Virus record (IMG/VR): IMGVR_UViG_3300042876_000238
Span: 1-64,000 of that record
Origin: a virus
DNA length: 64,000 bases
Reading direction: 5' to 3' (one strand)
Shown here: positions 13,665-21,060 of the stretch, piece after piece
How positions within the stretch are numbered: position 1 is the stretch's first letter
Layout of the letters: every line of letters starts with the position of its first letter
Translations under genes and position numbers: made by a program
Notes under the pieces: model-generated
What the model was told of the DNA's origin: nothing
The model's input: only the letters and a program-made list of their open reading frames with translations
Databases searched by the model: none

Positions 13665-13928
13665 ATGGCAGTCAAGACGAGTAACCCGAAGATGGGCCGC
13701 CCAGTGACCAACAAGCATAAGGTCGGCACTCGCCTCTGGGACAAGTGGAGCAACACGGCAAAGCGGGTCTTCAACAAGACGTTCGAGCGCATGCTGCGCA
13801 ACCAGTCGGTGTTCATGCATCCAAAGGCACCGCCGATGTCGAAGGTGCACTGGCGCACCGTGGCATGGAACGCAGCGGTCATCGCTGCCTGCGCCGCAGA
13901 CGACGTCATTTTCGTGGTGCGCAAGTGA
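13665..13928 (+). CDS. Basic phage protein, function unknown (87 aa)
   Basis: ATG with GAGGTGA upstream, first gene of the replication unit. Lys/Arg-rich N-terminal half and a hydrophobic stretch (about 66-84), which may be a buried helix rather than a membrane segment. Not recognised. Confidence 0.6.
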   Translation: MAVKTSNPKMGRPVTNKHKVGTRLWDKWSNTAKRVFNKTFERMLRNQSVFMHPKAPPMSKVHWRTVAWNAAVIAACAADDVIFVVRK

Positions 13929-14245
13929 AGCCTGAGCGCATCCTGAAGGAGGCTGCGCTCACGTTGCAGCAGCGCGGCGTGGAGCGAGACACCCCGAACG
14001 GTGAACGCTCCATGCAGCGTGCAGTCGAGATCTTCCGTGCGATCACGGATATCGACCTAACTGAGCGGCAGGGGTGGACGTTCATGCTCGCACTGAAGAT
14101 GGCGCGCATGACCCGTGGCAAGCCGAACCCGGATCACTTCGTGGATCTGGCAGGCTACGCGGCACTGTTGGGGGAGTGTGCATTGGAGGGACGCTTCGAT
14201 GAAGCCGCCGAAAGCACTGCGACAGATAGTGCAAACCGCGCTTGA
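13925..14245 (+). CDS. DUF6378-like phage protein (106 aa)
   Basis: GTG at 13925 in a GTGA junction. The sequence pattern ILKEA...RG...YGNGERSM-like start, then TDIDLTERQGWTFMLALKMAR and DHFVDLAGYAALLGE is that of the small helical DUF6378 family common in phage replication regions. The fold is probably MazG-like, but a nucleotide-hydrolysing activity is not evident. Confidence 0.6.
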   Translation: MKPERILKEAALTLQQRGVERDTPNGERSMQRAVEIFRAITDIDLTERQGWTFMLALKMARMTRGKPNPDHFVDLAGYAALLGECALEGRFDEAAESTATDSANRA

Positions 14246-14396
14246 TAGCGGCTGGACCGTGACGAAGACGAAGCGCAGTCACATCAAGCTGCGCGCTCCC
14301 TCCGGCGCGATCGTCTTTGCCAGCGGCACGCCGAGCGACGTTCGAGCCGTGCATAACCTGAAGGCCATGCTGCGCCGAAACGGGCTTGACGTATGA
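14199..14396 (+). CDS. HicA-like (YcfA) RNA-binding protein, no HicB partner (65 aa)
   Basis: ATG at 14199 with GGAGG upstream, overlapping the previous gene by 47 bases. The pattern GWTVTKTKRSHIKL (catalytic-type His near residue 24), then hydrophobic strand and SDVRAVHNLKAMLRR helix, is the dsRNA-binding-like fold of HicA mRNA interferases. No HicB antitoxin follows; the DNA polymerase gene does, coupled by an ATGA junction. It may be a stand-alone RNA-binding protein or a phage-borne toxin. Confidence 0.65.
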   Translation: MKPPKALRQIVQTALDSGWTVTKTKRSHIKLRAPSGAIVFASGTPSDVRAVHNLKAMLRRNGLDV

Positions 14397-16267
14397 AGTG
14401 TTGTGTCGTCGATTTCGAGACGTATTACGCCAGCGACTACTCCCTGTCGCGCATGTCGACAGAGGACTACGTCAACGACCCGCGCTTCGAGATCATCTTG
14501 GTCGGGCTCACGTGGTCTGATGGCACGAAGTGCTGGACTACCGGCACGAAGGCGCAGATCGGCGCATGGCTCGAAGCACAGGGCGTGTTCGACGCGTTCG
14601 TCATCGCACACAACGGCTTCTTCGACTTCCTGATCCTCGCCGTGCACTTCGGCAAGGTACCGAAGATGATGTGCTGCACGCTGAAGATGGCCTACGTCTT
14701 CCTTCGGCCGCACGTGATCTCCTGTTCGCTGGAGAACTGCCTGAAAGAACTCGGCTCGCCTGTTCAAAAAGGCGACGAAGTCAAAAACATGATCGGACGC
14801 ACCCGGCAGTCGCTCTCCAAACCTGAGATGGCAAACTACGCGAAGTACTGTCTCGACGACTGCGACGGGACGATGTACATCTTCAAGACCCTCGCGTCCC
14901 AATTCCCCAAAGAAGAGTTCCAGATCATCGACATGACGCTGCGCATGTGGACGCAGCCGCAACTCCTGCTCGATGCCAAACTGCTGGCAGAGAACCTCGC
15001 AGAAGTCCGCGCCAAGAAAGCGCAGCAGATGGCCCAGCTTCCGCCTTCGATCACGGCGACTGACCTCCGCTCCAACCCGCGTTTCGCCAAGTTGCTGCAG
15101 TCGTACGGCATCGAGCCGCCGATGAAGATCTCCAAGACGACGAAGGAGGAGACCTTCGCGTTTGCTAAGACGGACACCGGCTGGAAAGACCTCGAAGAGA
15201 AGTGGGGCGACCACCCCGAGCTTGGTCCCATTCTGGCAGCACGTGTTGGGGCAAAGAGTACGATCGAGGAGTCCCGCTCTGCTCGCCTGCTGGACATCGC
15301 CAAGCGCTATAAGAAGTTCCGTATCCCCCTGATGTATTACGGGGCGCATACGGGGCGCTATGGCGGGCGCGAGGGCATCAACGCCCAGAACCTGCCTCGC
15401 ATCGACAAGTCGCGCATGCGCTTCGCTGTGAAGGCCCCGAGGGGCTGCGTGGTGTTGGCTGCCGACCTCGCCCAGATCGAGGCGCGCATCACCGCATGGC
15501 TGGCGGGGGCGAAGGATCTCGTCGAGGGCTTCCGCCGCGGCGAAGACCTGTACTCGCGTTTCGCAACACGTGTGTTCAACGTCGAAGTACCCCCCGGCAA
15601 GGAGGCCCGCAACGCCGAGGACAAGATGCGCCGGTTCGTCGGCAAGACATGCATCTTGGGACTCGGGTTTGGAATGGGCGGCGAGCGCCTCAAGACGACG
15701 CTGCGCAAGGACAACCTGAAGTTCACCATCCAGCAGACGAGTGCGATGGTGCAGCTTTATAGACACGAGTACTGGCAGATTCCGGAACTGTGGAAGCGAT
15801 TTGACAGTGCCATCCACGTGATCGCGGACGGTGCGCGTGGACAGGTGGCGATCGGTCCAGTCACGATCGGCAAGAACACCATCGTTTTGCCCAACGGCAT
15901 GCCACTCACTTACCCCCGTTGTTTCCTACGTGAGGTGGAGAACGAGCTTGGGCGCAGGCAGATGCGCTGGAGCTACCGTTACGGAACGGAGATACGGTAC
16001 CTGTGGGGCGGCACGCTTACGGAGAATGTGGTGCAGTCGCTGGCACGGATCGTGGTCATGCGCAACATGGTCGCGATCAAGAAAGAGCTTGGGTTACGTC
16101 CTGCTCTGCAGCAGCACGACGAACTTGACTATGTCCTGTTCGAGGAAGATGCTGAGGAAGTGTCGAAAGTGATCGCGCAGATCATGAGTACACCCCCGGA
16201 ATGGGCACCAGACTTGCCTGTTGCGGTCGAAGTCGCGTACGGAAAAACACTGGGAGACTGCAAGTGA
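14393..16267 (+). CDS. Family A DNA polymerase with 3'-5' exonuclease (624 aa)
   Basis: Replicative polymerase. Exonuclease motif DFETYY with Asp7 and Glu9; polymerase motif A DLAQIEAR (Asp358, Glu363); motif B region FVGKTCILGLGFGMG; motif C HDE (His575, Asp576, Glu577). Length matches compact phage Pol A enzymes without the 5' nuclease. Coupled to the HicA-like gene by ATGA and followed by a GTGA junction. Confidence 0.93.
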   Translation: MKCCVVDFETYYASDYSLSRMSTEDYVNDPRFEIILVGLTWSDGTKCWTTGTKAQIGAWLEAQGVFDAFVIAHNGFFDFLILAVHFGKVPKMMCCTLKMAYVFLRPHVISCSLENCLKELGSPVQKGDEVKNMIGRTRQSLSKPEMANYAKYCLDDCDGTMYIFKTLASQFPKEEFQIIDMTLRMWTQPQLLLDAKLLAENLAEVRAKKAQQMAQLPPSITATDLRSNPRFAKLLQSYGIEPPMKISKTTKEETFAFAKTDTGWKDLEEKWGDHPELGPILAARVGAKSTIEESRSARLLDIAKRYKKFRIPLMYYGAHTGRYGGREGINAQNLPRIDKSRMRFAVKAPRGCVVLAADLAQIEARITAWLAGAKDLVEGFRRGEDLYSRFATRVFNVEVPPGKEARNAEDKMRRFVGKTCILGLGFGMGGERLKTTLRKDNLKFTIQQTSAMVQLYRHEYWQIPELWKRFDSAIHVIADGARGQVAIGPVTIGKNTIVLPNGMPLTYPRCFLREVENELGRRQMRWSYRYGTEIRYLWGGTLTENVVQSLARIVVMRNMVAIKKELGLRPALQQHDELDYVLFEEDAEEVSKVIAQIMSTPPEWAPDLPVAVEVAYGKTLGDCK

Positions 16268-16494
16268 GCAAAGACAACGAACATTTACCGTCGCCCCGCA
16301 ATAGCGGCAAGGCGTGGACAAAAGACGAAGACGAAATCGTCATTCAGTTAATGAAGGATGGTAAGTCGTTGTTCGAGATTGCAGGGGAATTGGAACGTAC
16401 CCCCGGTGCCGTCGTCGCTCGCGTGGAACATCACATCATGTTGATTGCGCAGTTCGAGAGGTTCCGCAAGATCATCAGCACGGGGGTCATGTAA
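16264..16494 (+). CDS. Myb/SANT-like helix-turn-helix DNA-binding protein (76 aa)
   Basis: GTG at 16264, overlapping the polymerase stop. AWTKDEDEIVIQLMKDG followed by SLFEIAGELERTPGAVVARV is a typical three-helix Myb/SANT or GcrA-like DNA-binding unit (about residues 16-55). Possible regulator or accessory replication protein; it is one of two evident DNA-binding regulators in the window. Confidence 0.65.
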   Translation: MSKDNEHLPSPRNSGKAWTKDEDEIVIQLMKDGKSLFEIAGELERTPGAVVARVEHHIMLIAQFERFRKIISTGVM

Positions 16495-16730
16495 TGCCTT
16501 TCACATCCGTCCCTGCGCCAGCTTATATACCCCCAATGCCACGCGAGGAAATTCCGAACGAGGCAGCTATATTCCTGACAGAGCGCGGCTGGAAGATGAC
16601 TACCAACAACCCATGCAACGGTGAGCCTCTATACCAGCATTCGCGCTATTCGGGTGGCGACTACTACCGTTGGTACGAAGCCGTGGCAATGGAAACGATC
16701 GGACTGATGAGGATCGGCCATGACTGCTAA
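16494..16730 (+). CDS. Small phage protein, function unknown (78 aa)
   Basis: ATG in a TAATG junction. Pro-rich start, then an aromatic-rich segment (GGDYYRWYEAV). No motif recognised. Overlaps the next start by 11 bases. Confidence 0.55.
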   Translation: MPFTSVPAPAYIPPMPREEIPNEAAIFLTERGWKMTTNNPCNGEPLYQHSRYSGGDYYRWYEAVAMETIGLMRIGHDC

Positions 16731-17391
16731 GGAACTCGCATGGTCATTCTCGGCGCTCGTCCGCTACGAGACTTGCCCCAAGCAGTACTACCACCTGAAC
16801 GTCATCAAGGACTTTCAGGACACTGGCAGTGAGGCATCGAACGACGGCAATCTCGTGCACGAGGCGCTCGCCAAGCGCATCGCCAAGAAGGTCCCGTTGC
16901 CTCTGGAGCAACGTCATCTGGAAGGCATGGCTGTGAAGTTCGCTTCCTTGCCGGGCACCAACAAGGTCGAAATGAAGCTGGCGGTCAACCGCAAGCTGGA
17001 ACCCGTGGATTACTTCGCCAACGACGTCTGGGTGCGCGTGGTAGTCGACTTTCTCAACGTGCAGGATGACGTCGCACTGATGATCGACTGGAAGACTGGC
17101 AAGCGTAAGCCGGACTTCACGCAGCTAGGGCTCTCTGCCGCAGTGCTGGCGCGCTGGATGCCGGAACTGCAACTGATCAAGACGGCCTATGTCTGGACGC
17201 GCGACCGTGCCATCGATCCGAAGAATTACTCGCTGTCGAAGTTGACCGCAGTGTGGGACGAACTCCTCCCACGTGTGAACAAGATGGAGGAGGCTCGCAA
17301 GACGACGTCATTCCCGGCGAAACCCTCTGGTCTGTGCAAGAAGTACTGCGTGGTGAAGTCATGCCCGTATCACGGAATCGGCAATCGCTGA
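16720..17391 (+). CDS. PD-(D/E)XK nuclease with four-cysteine (Fe-S type) cluster, Cas4/RecB-like (223 aa)
   Basis: DNA exonuclease of the RecB/Cas4 group. His47 in LVHEA, Asp110 in VVVDF, then Asp123-x-Lys125 in IDWKTGK and a Gln/Leu helix are the catalytic motifs. Cys19 near the start and Cys206, Cys210, Cys215 at the end match the split iron-sulphur cluster of Cas4/AddB-type nucleases. Located between polymerase and helicase, it probably processes DNA ends in replication or recombination. Confidence 0.8.
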   Translation: MTAKELAWSFSALVRYETCPKQYYHLNVIKDFQDTGSEASNDGNLVHEALAKRIAKKVPLPLEQRHLEGMAVKFASLPGTNKVEMKLAVNRKLEPVDYFANDVWVRVVVDFLNVQDDVALMIDWKTGKRKPDFTQLGLSAAVLARWMPELQLIKTAYVWTRDRAIDPKNYSLSKLTAVWDELLPRVNKMEEARKTTSFPAKPSGLCKKYCVVKSCPYHGIGNR

Positions 17392-17648
17392 TTGCCCCGG
17401 ACGCAGAGTTCGCCCCGGCATTGGAGCGCGGGATGCGTGGCTATACGCAGACGCTGGAAGCAGTCCTAATGGCGTGGCTGAACCGCAATCTCTCGTTCGA
17501 GGTGAAGAGATTGGAGATCGATCCGATCACGCACGAACTCGCAGTGCAATTCAAGAATGGGCACACTGCACGCACGACGTTGGAGAAGGCGAAGACCGAC
17601 GAGTTCCTCGCCTTGTGCGTTATCATCTACGACCTTCCTTCGCCGTGA
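17361..17648 (+). CDS. Small phage protein, function unknown (95 aa)
   Basis: Open frame continues upstream, but ATG 17361 is the most sensible start; it overlaps the nuclease gene by 31 bases. Central alpha/beta segment with RLEIDPITHELAVQF and TLEKAKTDEFL; no motif recognised. A CGTTATCAT 9-mer lies near its end (17618-17626). Joined to the next gene by GTGA. Confidence 0.5.
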   Translation: MPVSRNRQSLIAPDAEFAPALERGMRGYTQTLEAVLMAWLNRNLSFEVKRLEIDPITHELAVQFKNGHTARTTLEKAKTDEFLALCVIIYDLPSP

Positions 17649-17956
17649 CTCCCGAAGGCAAGGTCAAGAAGCGAGTGAAGCGGATGCTCGCCGTGTTCCA
17701 GCCTAAGCTGTGGGCACACTGGCCCGTGCAGGCAGGCTACGGCGCACCCACTCTCGACTGCACCGGAGCCATCAGCGGTCATGCGTTTGCGATCGAGACT
17801 AAGGCCCCCGGCGAGCATCCGACGAAGCGTCAGCAACTGACGATCGAGGAGATGCGGGCTGCGGGCATTCAGGTATTCGTGATTGGAGAAGAGATTGTCG
17901 ACGGCTATTACAGCGGGGAACTGGAGCTATGGAATTGGCTGAAAAAGCACTTGTGA
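17645..17956 (+). CDS. VRR-NUC type nuclease (103 aa)
   Basis: GTG at 17645 in a GTGA junction. GAPTLDCTGAISGHAFAIE-type Asp, then Glu-Thr-Lys and a Gln-containing helix, with EMRAAGIQVFVI at the end, give the compact VRR-NUC (virus-type replication-repair nuclease) fold. Such proteins often stand beside a SNF2-like helicase in phages, as here. Probably a structure-specific DNA nuclease. Confidence 0.75.
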   Translation: MTPEGKVKKRVKRMLAVFQPKLWAHWPVQAGYGAPTLDCTGAISGHAFAIETKAPGEHPTKRQQLTIEEMRAAGIQVFVIGEEIVDGYYSGELELWNWLKKHL

Positions 17957-19491
17957 GTGCGAAGCACCGCCGCTTCGCCCTACCGTTCGATCCGGCTCTG
18001 GCGAACATGGTGCCCGGTGCGTTGAAGCACGAGGGACGAGTGATCCTTCCACACACGATCGAGACGACCCGACTGGCCCGCAATCTCGGCCACCGCGTAC
18101 CTGCCCCGATCATGTCCCAGTACGACTGGGTTGGCACGACGCCATTCAAGACGCAGCGCATCACTGCGGCGATGTTGACGATGAACCGCCGTGCCTACGT
18201 GTTGTCGGAGATGGGCACTGGCAAGACTCGCGCTTCGTGTTTCGCGTTCGACTGGCTCATGCGGGAAGAGGTGATCCGCAAGGTACTGATCGTCGCCCCG
18301 CTCTCGACTCTGTCGCTCGTCTGGGGACGAGAACTGTCGCTCTACTTCCCCCACATCACGCACGGAATCTTGCATAACAGCGATCGCAAGAAGCGGCTCA
18401 AGGTGCTGGACACCGACTACGACTGCTACATCATCAATCACGATGGTGTGAAGACCATCCTGCCGGAACTGAAGGCCCGTAATGACTTCGATCTCATCCT
18501 GATCGACGAGATCGCTACCTTCAGGAATGGCAGCACGGAGCGCTGGAAGGCGCTGAATACGCTCGTTCAGGGCAAGCCGTACGCATGGGGGCTCACCGGC
18601 TCGCCCGCGCCTAACGACCCTACGGACGCTTGGGCGCAATGCCGCCTACTCACCCCGAACTCAGTGCCGAAGTTCTTCGGTCGCTTCAAACGTATGACGA
18701 TGCGACAGGTGAGCCAGTTCACGTGGGTACCGCAGCCGGACGCCCTAGACAAAGTCTACGAGGCCATGCAGCCCGCGGTGCGGTTCAAGCGTGACGACTG
18801 CGTCGAACTGCCGCCCATCAGCTACGTGGGTCGCCTGACCCCCCTGTCGGCTTATCAGGAACGTGTATACAAAACCCTGATGAAGGAACTACGGGTCAGC
18901 TTCCAGAAGGGCGAGGTCACGGCTGCCAACGAAGGCGTCCTGTTCTCCAAACTCCTGCAGATAGGATCTGGGTTTGTATACACGAAGGACAAGGGGGTAA
19001 TCGACCTTGACCCCAAGCCCCGGCTCGAAGAACTGATGGCCGTGATCGACCAGTCGGTCGGCAAGGTGATCGTGTTCGTGGACTTCATCCATGCAGTGCA
19101 GCATGTGACTGCTGTCCTGAAAGCCAATAAGTACTCTCCGGCACTCGTGACCGGAGAGACTGGCAAGGGAGAGCGCGACCGCATATTCGGCGCTTTCCAG
19201 AACGAAGCGAAGCCGCGTATTCTTGTCGCCCACCCCAAGTGCATGGCGCACGGACTTACCCTCACTGCCGCCAGTACGATCGTGTGGTACACACCGACGA
19301 CGTCGCTGGAGACTTATGAGCAAGCGTGTGCGCGTATCACTCGGCCCGGCCAGAAGCAAAAAAGTTTGATTGTGCACTTGACTGGGACGCCAATCGAAGC
19401 GAAGCTTTACAAGAGGCTGCAGAAGAGGGCAAAGCTCCAAGGCAGTCTGCTCGAAATGTTTGAGGAAGGAGACAAAGAATGGCAAGTGTGA
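17929..19491 (+). CDS. SNF2-like superfamily 2 DNA helicase (520 aa)
   Basis: Walker A MGTGKT (Gly96-Thr100), Walker B Asp-Glu-Ile-Ala (193-196), SPAPNDP motif III region, and a C-terminal RecA domain ending with RITRPGQKQKS, the motif VI signature of SNF2/DEAD-like ATPases. ATG 17929 has GGAG upstream; a GTG at 17953 in a GTGA junction is the alternative. Together with the two nucleases it forms a replication-recombination set. Confidence 0.88.
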   Translation: MELAEKALVSAKHRRFALPFDPALANMVPGALKHEGRVILPHTIETTRLARNLGHRVPAPIMSQYDWVGTTPFKTQRITAAMLTMNRRAYVLSEMGTGKTRASCFAFDWLMREEVIRKVLIVAPLSTLSLVWGRELSLYFPHITHGILHNSDRKKRLKVLDTDYDCYIINHDGVKTILPELKARNDFDLILIDEIATFRNGSTERWKALNTLVQGKPYAWGLTGSPAPNDPTDAWAQCRLLTPNSVPKFFGRFKRMTMRQVSQFTWVPQPDALDKVYEAMQPAVRFKRDDCVELPPISYVGRLTPLSAYQERVYKTLMKELRVSFQKGEVTAANEGVLFSKLLQIGSGFVYTKDKGVIDLDPKPRLEELMAVIDQSVGKVIVFVDFIHAVQHVTAVLKANKYSPALVTGETGKGERDRIFGAFQNEAKPRILVAHPKCMAHGLTLTAASTIVWYTPTTSLETYEQACARITRPGQKQKSLIVHLTGTPIEAKLYKRLQKRAKLQGSLLEMFEEGDKEWQV

Positions 19492-19865
19492 CTATTGCTG
19501 AGAAAGTCAAACAGTACATTCGACTGCGGGACCACAAGCGTGCCGCCGACGAAGAGTTCAAGAAGTCGATGGAGCGGGTCAACCAAGCCATGAAGGTGTT
19601 GGAGTCCGAACTCCACGAAGAACTGATCAAGACCGGGGCCGATCACATTGGTTGCGAGACCGGTACGGTCTACCTGAAGGAGGAACTCTCCTGCACGGTC
19701 GAAGACCGCGACGCGTACTTGGAGTATTGCGTCAATCACGAAGAATGGGACGCGCTCGACGTAAAGGCCAACAAGACCTTTGTGCGCGAGCTAATGAACA
19801 AGGGCGAAACGCTCCCGCCCGGCGTCAAGGTGAGCACGTTTCAGACAGTTGGGATTCGGAGGTAA
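19479..19865 (+). CDS. Phage replication-region protein, function unknown (128 aa)
   Basis: ATG with GAAGGAGA upstream, overlapping the helicase stop by 13 bases. N-terminal half is a long amphipathic helix rich in Lys and Glu (coiled-coil like), C-terminal half alpha/beta ending in GVKVSTFQTVGIRR. Proteins with this look are common next to phage helicases; no activity is known to me. Confidence 0.6.
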   Translation: MASVTIAEKVKQYIRLRDHKRAADEEFKKSMERVNQAMKVLESELHEELIKTGADHIGCETGTVYLKEELSCTVEDRDAYLEYCVNHEEWDALDVKANKTFVRELMNKGETLPPGVKVSTFQTVGIRR

Positions 19866-19870
19866 CTAGA

Positions 19871-20998
19871 ATGGGCAACATCGTGAAGGTGCAGGCTTCG
19901 CAGCTTCCTGCTGCGTTCGCACCGTTTGTGGGGAAGACGGCGAACAAGGAACTCACCGATGGCGTGACTTCCGGATTCCCGATCATCTCGTTCCGCGGCA
20001 AGGTCTGGCGGGTCCGCAAGAGCGGCACCGAGGAGAACTACGTCAACGACGAAGGCGAGGCGATGCCGTCGATCGAACTCGTCCTCATCCGCGCCAACCC
20101 GCACCCGGCGAAGACGTTCTACGACTCGGCGTTCGAGGAAGGTTCCAACGAGCCGCCGCGCTGCTTCTCGGCCGACGGCATCAAGCCGGATGCTTCCGTG
20201 CAGGAGCCGATCTCGCGCACCTGCGCTGCCTGCCCGAAGAACGTGTGGGGCTCGAAGCTCACGCCGTCCGGGGCGAAGAGCCGCGCGTGCTCCGACGTCC
20301 GCCGCATGGCGGTGGTTTTCGCACACGAGTTGGAGGAGAAGGGCAAGGAGGCGACGCTGCTCCTGCTGCGCGTGCCGCCCGCCTCCCTCAACCCGCTGAA
20401 GGACTATGCCGAGAAGATGCTGGAGCCCCGCGGGCTGCAGTACTTCATGCTGGTGACAAAGGTCGGCTTCGATGCCAACGTCGCGCATCCGAAGCTCACG
20501 TTCAAGCCGAAGCGTCTCCTCAACGAAGAGGAAGCGGAGGCAGTGGTTGCACTGCGGGACAGCGAGGACGCTCGCCGTATTCTCGCGGAGGCAGCGGAGT
20601 TCGAGGCGGCGGGATCTACCGAGGGAAGCGAGGCATCCGCAACGTCGGATGAAGCGACCCCGGCTCCCGCCGCTTCGAGCCCGTCTCGCAAGCCGAAGAC
20701 GCGCCCGGCTGAGGAAGAGGACTTCGAGGACGAGCCCGCGCCGCCCAAGAAGGCCAAGCCCGCCCCGGCTCCCGCTGCGGACGATGACGACGACGAGCCC
20801 CCGGCTCCCAAGCCGAAGGGCAAGAAGGCGAAGCCCGCCCCGGCACCCGCCGCGGACGATGACGACGATGACGGCGCAATCCCCGCGCCTAAGCCCGCCA
20901 AGGCAGCCAAGGCTGCGCCGCCCCCGGCCGCGGCGGACGACGACGAGGACAGCTTCGAGGGCATGCTGGACGCGATCCTGAAGCCCGTGAAGGGCTGA
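19871..20998 (+). CDS. Putative single-stranded DNA-binding protein with long acidic tail (375 aa)
   Basis: ATG at 19871 with GGAGG upstream. Residues 1-220 are a globular domain with a Cys pair and further Cys (TCAACP...ACSD, about 117-140), compatible with a zinc site. From about 250 on the protein is low-complexity: Pro/Ala/Lys blocks alternate with runs of five or six Asp, and the motif KKAKPAPAPAADDDDD occurs twice. It ends with an acidic, hydrophobic tip. An acidic C-terminus and position between helicase and primase suggest an SSB, but sequence similarity is not evident. Confidence 0.5.
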   Translation: MGNIVKVQASQLPAAFAPFVGKTANKELTDGVTSGFPIISFRGKVWRVRKSGTEENYVNDEGEAMPSIELVLIRANPHPAKTFYDSAFEEGSNEPPRCFSADGIKPDASVQEPISRTCAACPKNVWGSKLTPSGAKSRACSDVRRMAVVFAHELEEKGKEATLLLLRVPPASLNPLKDYAEKMLEPRGLQYFMLVTKVGFDANVAHPKLTFKPKRLLNEEEAEAVVALRDSEDARRILAEAAEFEAAGSTEGSEASATSDEATPAPAASSPSRKPKTRPAEEEDFEDEPAPPKKAKPAPAPAADDDDDEPPAPKPKGKKAKPAPAPAADDDDDDGAIPAPKPAKAAKAAPPPAAADDDEDSFEGMLDAILKPVKG

Positions 20999-21012
20999 CG
21001 GTCTGGTGAGTC

Positions 21013-21044
21013 GAGCCCGGCGGGGTTGCAGCCCTGCCGGGCTC
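21013..21044 (+). terminator. Hairpin between SSB-like and primase genes (attenuator-like)
   Basis: 13-bp stem with one wobble pair (21013-21025 with 21032-21044), 6-base loop, but no T-run follows. It may slow transcription or protect the upstream mRNA rather than terminate. Confidence 0.4.
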
Positions 21045-21060
21045 TGTCGCGGGGACGGGA

